Source: Micromonospora terminaliae (GTDB taxonomy: Bacteria > Actinomycetota > Actinomycetes > Mycobacteriales > Micromonosporaceae). From it: DNA of 64,000 bases. A model generated the notes under the pieces. The model searched no databases, was not told where the DNA came from, and saw only the letters and a program-made list of their open reading frames with translations. How positions within the stretch are numbered: position 1 is the stretch's first letter; every line of letters starts with the position of its first letter. Below, piece after piece: positions 33,084-39,606 of this stretch. Where the stretch lies: the NCBI RefSeq assembly GCF_009671205.1, contig NZ_CP045309.1, forward strand, positions 1,612,001 through 1,676,000, written 5' to 3'. The translations under genes were made by a program, and so were the position numbers.

Positions 33084-33557
33084 ATGGCGCAGATCGTCCA
33101 GTTGCTGGCCTCGCCGGTGCACCGCTACGTGGGCCGGCCGGCCGACGGCCCGGCCCCGGCGCCGCCGGGCGAGCTGGTCGAGGAGGTCCGGATCCGGGCC
33201 GGCCTGGGCATCGTCGGCGACCGCTACTTCGGCCGGCCGGCGCACCGGGAGGCGAGCGTCACCCTGATCGCGCAGGAGTCGCTGCCGCCCGGCGCCGACC
33301 TCACCCAGGTGCGCCGCAACGTGCTGACCCGGGGCATCGCCGTGGACGAGCTGGTCGGCCGGGTGCTCACCCTCGACTCCGGCGCGGGGCCGGTCAGCCT
33401 GCGGGTCCACCGGGCCGCACCGCCCTGCGCCTGGCTGGACGTCACGGTCGCGCCCGGCACCTGGAAGGCGCTGCGCGGCCGGGGCGGGGTGCGCTGCGCC
33501 CCGCTCACCGACGGCGTCCTGCGGGTCGGGCCGGTCGAGGTGACCCTCGAATCCTGA
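33084..33557 (+). CDS. MOSC-domain protein
   Basis: This is a 157-residue single-domain MOSC protein. LGIVGDRYFGRPAHREASVTLIAQE, NVLTRGIAVDELVG and the conserved Cys in RAAPPCAWLD (C115) match the family, in which that Cys binds sulfur or the molybdenum cofactor. A role in sulfur transfer or detoxification of N-hydroxylated compounds is typical. The ATG at 33084 lies 6 nt after GACAAT, a leaderless-type promoter. It is divergent from an unknown membrane protein gene. The substrate is not predictable. Confidence 0.85.
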   Translation: MAQIVQLLASPVHRYVGRPADGPAPAPPGELVEEVRIRAGLGIVGDRYFGRPAHREASVTLIAQESLPPGADLTQVRRNVLTRGIAVDELVGRVLTLDSGAGPVSLRVHRAAPPCAWLDVTVAPGTWKALRGRGGVRCAPLTDGVLRVGPVEVTLES

Positions 33558-33712
33558 CCCCTGCCCGGGAACTTCCCGGCTCCCGCGCCCGACCAACGGG
33601 TGACCGCCCGGCGGGCGGCGAGGGTGACAGGGAGGACGGCGGGGATGAACCGAGCGAGGCCCGCGCCCGTACCGTCGATCGTGACGGTGGTGGACCGGCG
33701 GGCCGGTCGCGG

Positions 33713-34288
33713 ATGAGCCCCGAGGCCGACGACGAGCAGGTGACCCGGTGGGCGCGCCGGGCCGGGCAGGGCGACCAGCAGGCCGCCGCCGCGTTCGTGC
33801 GGGCCCTGCAGGGCCCGGTGTGGCGGTTCCTCGCGCACCTGGCCGGTCCCGCCGAGGCCGACGACCTCACCCAGGAGACGTTCCTGCGCGCGCTGCGCGC
33901 CCTGCCCGGTTTCGCCGGCCGGTCCGCCGCCCGCACCTGGGTCTTCGCCATCGCCCGTCGGGTCGCCGTGGACCACGTGCGGGCCGCGGCGGCACGCCCC
34001 CGGGTGGCCGCGCTGCCCGACTGGCAGGCCGCCGCCGAGGCCGCCGGGGCGGTCATTCCGGGCGGGGAGGAGGCCGTGACCCTGCGCGGGCTCATCGCCG
34101 GGCTCGCCCCGGAACGGCGAGAGGCGTTCGTCGCCACCCAGGTGGTCGGCCTCTCCTACGCCGAGGCGGCCCAGGTGTGCGGCTGCCCGGTCGGCACCAT
34201 CCGCTCCCGGGTCGCCCGCGCCCGGGAGGACCTGGTCGCCGCCTGGCAGGGCGACGCGCGGCCGGCCCGGGGCAGCCGGGTCGTCTGA
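33713..34288 (+). CDS. ECF sigma factor
   Basis: This is a 191-residue sigma-70 family factor. Region 2 is at about 25-95 (VWRFLAHLAGPAEADDLTQETFLRAL, ARTWVFAIARRVAVDHVR) and region 4 at about 120-175 (IAGLAPERREAFVATQVVGLSYAEAAQVCGC, GTIRSRVARAREDL). The ATG at 33713 gives the normal ECF length; no strong binding site is visible. A zinc-finger membrane protein gene lies tail-to-tail 25 bp downstream on the other strand and is a likely anti-sigma partner, although such pairs are normally co-transcribed. The regulon cannot be inferred. Confidence 0.87.
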   Translation: MSPEADDEQVTRWARRAGQGDQQAAAAFVRALQGPVWRFLAHLAGPAEADDLTQETFLRALRALPGFAGRSAARTWVFAIARRVAVDHVRAAAARPRVAALPDWQAAAEAAGAVIPGGEEAVTLRGLIAGLAPERREAFVATQVVGLSYAEAAQVCGCPVGTIRSRVARAREDLVAAWQGDARPARGSRVV

Positions 34289-34295
34289 CCCGGCC

Positions 34296-34324
34296 GGCCC
34301 GTCAGGCGGCCCGTCAGGCGGCCC
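34296..34324. repeat. 12-bp tandem duplication spanning the anti-sigma stop codon
   Basis: GGCCCGTCAGGC is present twice in tandem (34296-34307, 34308-34319), followed by a partial third copy. The stop codon of the minus-strand gene (34314-34316) is inside the second copy, so slippage here would change that protein's end. Confidence 0.6.
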
Positions 34325-35051
34325 GGCGGTCGCGGGCCTGTGCGGCGTACGGCGTGGGCGGCACCAGGCGCAGCGGGGCCGGTTCCGGCGGCTCCTCGGT
34401 GCGCAGCGACCAGCGCGACCCGGCCGACCGGCCCTTCTGGGGCGGCGTGCCGCCCGGACGCCACCGGGGCCGCGCGAGCAGCACCATCACCCCCCAGCCG
34501 ACCAGCAGGAAGCCGTGGCTGACCAGCCGCTGCACCGCCACCTGCCCGGTGATCAGGTCGTTCACCGACAGCAGCAGCAGGGTGGCGACGAACGCGGTGA
34601 GCATCGGCAACAGACCCGCCGGGGCGGAGCGCCGCAGCGCCACGTAGAGGAAACCGGCGCCCACGGCCACGTTCCACGCGGCCGACTCGTGCCAGAGGTG
34701 CTGGCCGGTGGCGTGCGCGTGGTCGATCACGGCCTCCCGGCCGACCTGGGCCAGACCGAGCACGAGTTGCACGGCCCCGAGCAGCCCGAGTACGCCACGC
34801 AGGCCGAGCGCCACGCGCTCCCGCCACCCGGGCCGGACCGGCGGGGCCGCGGCGAGCACCGCGTCGACCAGGTCGGGCACCGGCGGGGCGAGCTGCGTAC
34901 GGGCCCGCCGGGTCACCGCGACGGCCGCCTCGAACCAGTCCCGGCAGCCGGCGCACTCCGCCAGGTGCGCCTCGGCCGCCGCGCTCTCCGACCGGGTCGC
35001 CTCCCCGTCCAGCTGCGCCGACAGGATCTCCCGCCACTGCTCACACGCCAT
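34314..35051 (-). CDS. Zinc-finger (zf-HC2) anti-sigma-like membrane protein
   Basis: This 245-residue protein has an N-terminal zf-HC2/ZAS domain with H29-x3-C33-x2-C36 (HLAECAGC) and an upstream Cys3, the zinc-binding pattern of anti-sigma factors. Four hydrophobic helices follow (VALGLRGVLGLLGAVQLVLG, AAWNVAVGAGFLYVAL, LPMLTAFVATLLLLSV, GFLLVGWGVMVLLA), then a basic, Pro-rich C-terminus. It likely holds the convergently encoded ECF sigma factor at the membrane. The ATG at 35051 lies 62 bp after the MatB-like stop on the same strand, so it may be read from the same transcript. Confidence 0.8.
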   Translation of the reverse strand: MACEQWREILSAQLDGEATRSESAAAEAHLAECAGCRDWFEAAVAVTRRARTQLAPPVPDLVDAVLAAAPPVRPGWRERVALGLRGVLGLLGAVQLVLGLAQVGREAVIDHAHATGQHLWHESAAWNVAVGAGFLYVALRRSAPAGLLPMLTAFVATLLLLSVNDLITGQVAVQRLVSHGFLLVGWGVMVLLARPRWRPGGTPPQKGRSAGSRWSLRTEEPPEPAPLRLVPPTPYAAQARDRRAA

Positions 35052-35113
35052 GTACAGGTAGTCGTCCGCACCGGCCCCCTGGTTCCCGCGGCCCCGGCGG
35101 CGACCGGCGGGCG

Positions 35114-36511
35114 TCACTCCTGCACCAGCAGGTTCTTCTGCACCTTGCCCATGGCGTTGCGGGGCAGGGCGTCGACCAGCCGGACCTGGCGGGGCCGCTT
35201 GTGCACCGACAGCTGCCGGGCCACGAAGTCGATCAGGTCGGCCTCCCGCAGGTCGTCGCCGACCACGTACGCCGTCACCTGCTGACCCAGGTCCGGATGC
35301 GGCGTGCCGACCACGGCCGCCTCGCGGACCCCGGGGTGGGCGAGCAGCGCGTCCTCCACCTCGCCGGTCCCGATCCGGTAGCCGCCGCTCTTGATCAGAT
35401 CGGTGGCCGCCCGGCCGACGATCCGGTGCCAGCCGTCCGGCCCGACCGTGGCCACGTCCCCGGTCCGGAACCATCCGTCCCGGGTCCGGCTGGCCGCGTC
35501 GGCGTCCGGCCGGTGCAGGTAGCCGTCGAAGAGTGTGCCGCCGCGCACCTGGAGCTCGCCCATCGTGCCGGCGGGCAGCGGGTCGCCGTGCTCGTCCACG
35601 ACCCGGGTGCGCACCCCGGGCAGGGGCTGGCCCACCGTGCCGGGCCGCCGGGGTCCGTCGGCCCGGGCGCTCACGGTGATCAGGGTCTCGGTCATGCCGT
35701 ACCGCTCGACGACCCGGTGGCCGGCCAGGTCGGCGAGCGCCGCGAAGACCGGTTCGGGCAGCGCGGCGCTGCCGGAGACCAGCAGCCGCGCGCCGCGCAG
35801 GGCCCGCGCCGCGTCCCGGTCCGCGGCGACCCGGGACCAGATCGTGGGTACGCCGAAGTAGAGCGAGCCTCCGGCGGCCGCGTACCGCTCGGGGCGGGGC
35901 CGGCCGACGTGGTGCAGCCGGCTGCCGAGCCGCAGCGGGCCGAGAACGCCGAGCACCAGGCCGTGCACGTGGAACAGCGGCAGCCCGTGCACCAGCCGGT
36001 CGTCCGGCGTCCACGACCAGGCGTCGGCGAGCCCGTCCAGGCAGGCCGCGACGGCGCGGCGGGACAGCACGGCGCCCTTCGGAGCGCCCGTGGTGCCGCT
36101 CGTGTAGAGGATCAGCGCGGTGGCCGCGGGGTCCGACTCCGGGTGCCGGGTGTCCGAGCGGCGGGCCAGGTCGACCGGCACGGCCGGGGGTGCGGAGTCG
36201 AACGGCTCGCCGCCGGCCGGCGTCAGCAGCGCCTCGGCGCCCGAGTCGCGCAGGATGTGGTCGCGTTCCACGGGCCCGGCGTCCGGCGGCACCGGGACGA
36301 CGGCCGCGCCGGCCAGCAGCCCGCCCACCACGCCGACCACGGTCTCCAGGGTGGGCGTGGCCGGCACGGCCACCCGTCCGACGCCGCGCAGGTCGTCGGC
36401 GACCGCGGCGGCCATCCGGCGCAGCTCGACCCAGGACGCCGACCGGTCGTCGACCCGGACCGCCTCCGGCCGCTCGTCGGTCGACTCGGACAGCCAGCTC
36501 AGCAGCGGCAC
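35114..36511 (-). CDS. matB: Malonyl-CoA synthetase (MatB-type acyl-CoA ligase)
   Basis: This 465-residue AMP-forming ligase is predicted to convert malonate or methylmalonate, CoA and ATP to the CoA thioester. Motifs: P-loop-like YTSGTTGAPKGA (136-147), MatB-specific GLPLFHVHGLVLG (176-188), ERYGMTETL (269-277), RTGD (349-352), IKSGGYRIGTGE (373-384) and catalytic K456 in RNAMGKVQK. The body aligns closely with what I recall of Streptomyces MatB (FGVPTIWSRV, LVSGSAALP). The GTG at 36511 is chosen over one 27 nt earlier because GGGGAGGAG is 7-8 nt upstream. It would supply extender units or recycle malonate; no MatA or polyketide synthase gene is visible nearby. Confidence 0.86.
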   Translation of the reverse strand: MPLLSWLSESTDERPEAVRVDDRSASWVELRRMAAAVADDLRGVGRVAVPATPTLETVVGVVGGLLAGAAVVPVPPDAGPVERDHILRDSGAEALLTPAGGEPFDSAPPAVPVDLARRSDTRHPESDPAATALILYTSGTTGAPKGAVLSRRAVAACLDGLADAWSWTPDDRLVHGLPLFHVHGLVLGVLGPLRLGSRLHHVGRPRPERYAAAGGSLYFGVPTIWSRVAADRDAARALRGARLLVSGSAALPEPVFAALADLAGHRVVERYGMTETLITVSARADGPRRPGTVGQPLPGVRTRVVDEHGDPLPAGTMGELQVRGGTLFDGYLHRPDADAASRTRDGWFRTGDVATVGPDGWHRIVGRAATDLIKSGGYRIGTGEVEDALLAHPGVREAAVVGTPHPDLGQQVTAYVVGDDLREADLIDFVARQLSVHKRPRQVRLVDALPRNAMGKVQKNLLVQE

Positions 36512-36681
36512 GCCGCGGCTCCTCCCCGATCGCACCACGGCCCCGCGTCGCCGGGGCGGAGCCCTGCTGCCGGGCCCGTGGGCAGTGTGCCATCGTTGGC
36601 CGTTCCGGAACGGCAGGCAGCAGGTCGACTTGTCCGACGAGGCCGACGAGCCGGTGCGCGCGGGCGACCGCTGAGACGACG

Positions 36682-36715
36682 AAAGGGCCCGACCCCGGGT
36701 GGGGTCGGGCCCTTT
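36682..36715 (-). terminator. Strong bidirectional terminator
   Basis: A perfect 15-bp stem (36682-36696 with 36701-36715) and 4-nt loop, with AAA/TTT at its ends, lies 19 bp beyond the C39-like stop. Confidence 0.88.
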
Positions 36716-36733
36716 CTGGTTGGTGCCGGTGGA

Positions 36734-37390
36734 TCAGGAGGCGGAGTAGCCGCGGGTGGCGATCCAGTCGGCGAGGTTGTCGACGCTGATGCGGTAGGAG
36801 GCCATGTTCGGGTCGGCCGAGTCGGCGATGGTCACGGTCTTCCCGCCGTCGCGGTAGCCCACGACGCTGATGTAGTGGCCGCCTTCGAAGGAGTGGGTGT
36901 TGCCGTCGGTGTCGGTGGTGGTGCCGGCGATGTTGGCGACCACGGCGCGGCCGTCGTCGACGGTGCGCACGATGTCGGTGCGCAGGGTGTCGGTCTGCTT
37001 GTCGTCGGCCTTGCCGTCCTTGATTTCGATGGACCGGTAGTGCTTGCCGGTCTCCTTGTTCAGGACGGGGGTGATGTCGTTGATGCTGTTGGTGCCGTTC
37101 TCGGTGGTGCCCATCTCCTTGGCCATGGCGTCGACGTCGATGTTCTTGCCGAGCACGGAGATGGCGTTGCGGGTGGCGGCGGGGCCGCAGTAGTAGAAGT
37201 TCGGCTGGGCCTCGTAGCGCACGTCCAGCTCGCGCTCGCCGTGGCCCTTGCGGTCGGTGCTGACCTGGGCGGCGGTCTTCTCGGCGGGGGTGGCGTGGGC
37301 GGCGATGGCCGGGCCGGCGATCCCACCGGCGGTGGCGGCGAAGCCGGCAGCGGTCAGAACGGTGTTACGCAGCATGGTGTTGGTACGCAT
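36734..37390 (-). CDS. Secreted C39-like cysteine peptidase domain protein
   Basis: This 218-residue secreted protein has a signal peptide (1 to about 33) and a C39_2-like papain-fold domain. C68 in NFYYCGPAATRNAI is the probable nucleophile, H172 in GGHYISVVGYRDG the catalytic His, and D190 or D193 (TIADSADP) the third residue. It is likely a free extracellular peptidase or peptidase-like effector, as it has no transporter domain. The ATG at 37390 has GAAAGG about 12 nt upstream; the frame is open further upstream only because the repeat array lacks stops. It is preceded by six promoter-like modules and followed by a strong terminator. Confidence 0.82.
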   Translation of the reverse strand: MRTNTMLRNTVLTAAGFAATAGGIAGPAIAAHATPAEKTAAQVSTDRKGHGERELDVRYEAQPNFYYCGPAATRNAISVLGKNIDVDAMAKEMGTTENGTNSINDITPVLNKETGKHYRSIEIKDGKADDKQTDTLRTDIVRTVDDGRAVVANIAGTTTDTDGNTHSFEGGHYISVVGYRDGGKTVTIADSADPNMASYRISVDNLADWIATRGYSAS

Positions 37391-37507
37391 GATGAGTGAC
37401 GCCTTTCTGTCGGGGGTGCACAGCACACGCACAGGGGGGTGCGGGTGTGCTGGTGAGAAAGTCTGGGGAGATGCCCGGCGGTGGGGGTCCTGCTCGGGCG
37501 GTCCGGG

Positions 37508-37883
37508 GTGTAACCATCGGCGGCGGGGAAGCGATTCCCACACGCTCGATCCGATGTCCCGGGGAGATGTAACGACCGGCGGCCCGGAGTGATTCCCTGG
37601 CTCACCGGCTCGGACCTTCACGGTCCGGGGGATGTAACGACCGGCGGCCGGGGGTGATTCCCTGGCTAGCCGGCTCGGACCGGTGGTGCGCGGTCCGGGG
37701 GATGTAACGACCGGGGCGGCGGGGTGATTCCCTGCGGCTGGCCGGTGCGGTGGGCCGGTGATGCGCGGCACGGGAGATGTAACGACCGGCCGGGACCGGT
37801 CATTCCAACCGCGGCTGCCTCGCTCGGAGGCGGGGTGCTGCGCGGTCTGCCATGTACAACGACCCCGACCCCGCCATGATTCC
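37508..37883 (-). repeat. Six-copy tandem array of GGAAT-N18-GTT promoter-like modules
   Basis: On the plus strand each unit reads ATGTAACGACC-N13-GATTCC or close to it, starting at 37508, 37567, 37632, 37702, 37777 and 37852 (periods 59, 65, 70, 75, 75 bp). Read toward the C39-like gene, five units are exactly GGAAT-N18-GTT; the nearest has N19. The last unit has a 2-bp insertion before the GTT element, yet keeps the 18-nt spacing. At least two spacers contain CGGACC/GGTCCG inverted repeats (37611-37627 and 37676-37697). The form matches ECF sigma-R/SigH-type promoters. Confidence 0.75.
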
Positions 37884-38024
37884 GCCCCGACGGTGGCCCC
37901 GACCACCCCACGACCGGGCCGAAACCGGACACCAGGCCCCGAACCTGCCGACGCAAACCGGACACGCAGCCCAGGCAGCGCATCCAGGAGCTGACCTCCG
38001 GGCGGGCAGCCCGCCACGGGAACT

Positions 38025-38086
38025 CGTTGATCAAGAGGTTTGCGTCGGGATTCGGTCCGAGTGCGACGCAAACCTCTTGATCAACG
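38025..38086. repeat. Perfect 23-bp inverted repeat (dispersed-repeat or terminator-like element)
   Basis: The arms 38025-38047 and 38064-38086 are perfectly complementary and flank a 16-bp centre, which itself has TCGG/CCGA complementarity. The arms are less GC-rich than the surroundings and include the palindrome TTGATCAA. It stands alone in gene-free DNA, so it is more likely a mobile or dispersed palindromic repeat than a gene terminator. Confidence 0.8.
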
Positions 38087-38345
38087 CGGGGAGTGGTCGA
38101 CGGCCTCGCGTATGGCCGAACGGTCGTCGGCGGGCACGTAGCGGACATCTTGCCGGGCCGCGACGCGGTCGCGCGGGCGGGTCGGCGGTGAGTGGAACGC
38201 CATGGAGGTCACGGGTGCGCGGATACCTCTACAGCGTTCCAGTCATGGCGAGGTCCGGTCGCGGCCAACCGGGTTCCACTGTGGGCGTGCCACCATGTCC
38301 GGCATGGGGAGCCGGAGCGCGGGTCCGGCGGGGGAGGGGGAGGCC

Positions 38346-39482
38346 ATGGGGGAGGGCTCGACCGGGCCGCTGCACGGTGTCCTCGTCGCGGACTTCTCGC
38401 GGATCCTGGCCGGGCCGTACGCGACGATGCTCCTCGCCGACCTGGGCGCCGACGTGGTCAAGGTGGAGGCGCCGGGTGGCGACGACACCCGGACCTGGCA
38501 GCCGCCGGTCCGCGACGGGGTGTCGACCTACTACCTCGCCGTGAACCGCAACAAGCGGTCGCTGGTGCTCGACCTCGCCGATCCCGGCGACGTGGTGCTG
38601 GCCCGCCGCCTCGCCGCCCGGGCCGACGTCATGATCCAGAACTTCCGGCCCGGCGCCCTGCGCCGCTTCGGCCTCGACCACGACACCGTCACGGCCGCCA
38701 ACCCCCGCCTCGTGTACGCCTCGATCACCGGCTTCGGCGCGGCCGGCGGCGCGGACCTGCCCGGGTACGACCTCATGGTGCAGGCGGCGTCCGGGCTGAT
38801 GAGCCTCACGGGGGAGGCGGACGGCCCGCCGTACAAGGCGGGGGTTGCCGTCTTCGACGTGATCGCCGGGCTGCACGCGGCGGTCGGGATCCTGGCCGCG
38901 CTGCACCACCGGGCGGCCACCGGCGCCGGGCAGCACGTCGAGGTGGACCTGCTCTCCTCGGCCCTGTCCGGGCTGGTCAACCACGCCGGCGCGCACGTCG
39001 CCGGGGGAGTGGTGCCGCACCGCATGGGCAACGCCCACCCGAGCATCATGCCGTACGAGCCGCTGCCCACCGCCGACGGCGAGCTGGTGGTGATCGCCGG
39101 CAACGACGCCCAGTTCCGCACCCTGTGCCGGGTGCTCGGCCTGCCCGGGCTGCCCGACGACCCGCGGTTCCGGCGCAACCAGGACCGCACCGCGAACCGC
39201 GCGGCGCTGCGGCCGTTGCTGGTGGCCGCCCTGGCCCGGCGGACCACCGCCGAGTGGTTCCGCGAGCTGCGCGCGGCGGGCGTGCCGTCCAGCCCCATCA
39301 ACACGGTCGCCGACGGGGTGGCCCTGGCCGACGGGCTCGGGCTCGACCCGGTGGTGACGATCGACGGCGTGCCCGGGGTGCGGCACCCGATCGGCCTGTC
39401 GGCGACCCCGCCCCGCTACGACCTGCCACCGCCCGGCCTGGACGAGCACGGCGCCGAGCTGCGCGCCTGGCTGGCTGGGTGA
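38346..39482 (+). CDS. CaiB/BaiF class III CoA-transferase
   Basis: This is a 378-residue family III CoA-transferase. VLVADFSRILAGPYATMLLADLGADVVKVE at the N-terminus is the family signature. D142 in PGYDLMVQAASG is the aspartate that forms the enzyme-CoA intermediate. ITGFG and QHVEVDLLSSAL are also characteristic. It moves CoA between carboxylic acids; the substrate pair is unknown. The ATG at 38346 is preferred because GGGGGAGGGGGAGG lies directly upstream; an ATG at 38295 would add 17 residues without a binding site. No partner pathway gene is adjacent. Confidence 0.9.
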   Translation: MGEGSTGPLHGVLVADFSRILAGPYATMLLADLGADVVKVEAPGGDDTRTWQPPVRDGVSTYYLAVNRNKRSLVLDLADPGDVVLARRLAARADVMIQNFRPGALRRFGLDHDTVTAANPRLVYASITGFGAAGGADLPGYDLMVQAASGLMSLTGEADGPPYKAGVAVFDVIAGLHAAVGILAALHHRAATGAGQHVEVDLLSSALSGLVNHAGAHVAGGVVPHRMGNAHPSIMPYEPLPTADGELVVIAGNDAQFRTLCRVLGLPGLPDDPRFRRNQDRTANRAALRPLLVAALARRTTAEWFRELRAAGVPSSPINTVADGVALADGLGLDPVVTIDGVPGVRHPIGLSATPPRYDLPPPGLDEHGAELRAWLAG

Positions 39483-39594
39483 GCGGTCCGCGCGTGGCGT
39501 CGGCCGGCAGCCGACCGGAAGCAGCCGCTTCCGGCGACCACTATCCGCGATTACGCGGTCGCGAAGGTGACTGAGCCGGTGTGCCGCGCGGGAC

Positions 39595-39600
39595 TAGCCT
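39595..39600 (+). promoter_or_regulatory. Leaderless-type -10 box (TAGCCT) for the 988-residue protein
   Basis: TAGCCT lies 6 nt before the ATG at 39607, and no ribosome binding site is visible. Confidence 0.6.
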
Positions 39601-39606
39601 CCGCCC

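Larger units (their letters stand above)
37391..38345. other. Gene-free region of about 950 bp with promoter-like array and long inverted repeat
   Basis: No convincing gene is seen between the C39-like start and the CoA-transferase start. The region holds the six-unit module array (37508-37883), the 23-bp inverted repeat (38025-38086), and scattered TGGAAC/GTTCCA half-sites near the CoA-transferase gene (38193-38200, 38234-38241, 38273-38280). The minus-strand frame stays open for most of it, but the predicted peptide merely follows the DNA repeats. Confidence 0.65.

Noticed and set aside
34314..36593. One fused protein joining the acyl-CoA ligase region and the anti-sigma protein
   Set aside because: The frame is open by chance: the ligase is encoded in a different frame and the anti-sigma protein has its own ATG at 35051.
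37508..37883. The repeat array as a CRISPR
   Set aside because: Spacer lengths vary from about 29 to 45 bp, the repeats are degenerate, spacers contain related inverted repeats, and no cas genes are present.
36734..38071. A 445-residue minus-strand protein extending the C39-like protein through the array
   Set aside because: The extra N-terminal part is Pro/Arg/Ser low complexity that follows the DNA repeat, and the true signal peptide begins at 37390 with a ribosome binding site.
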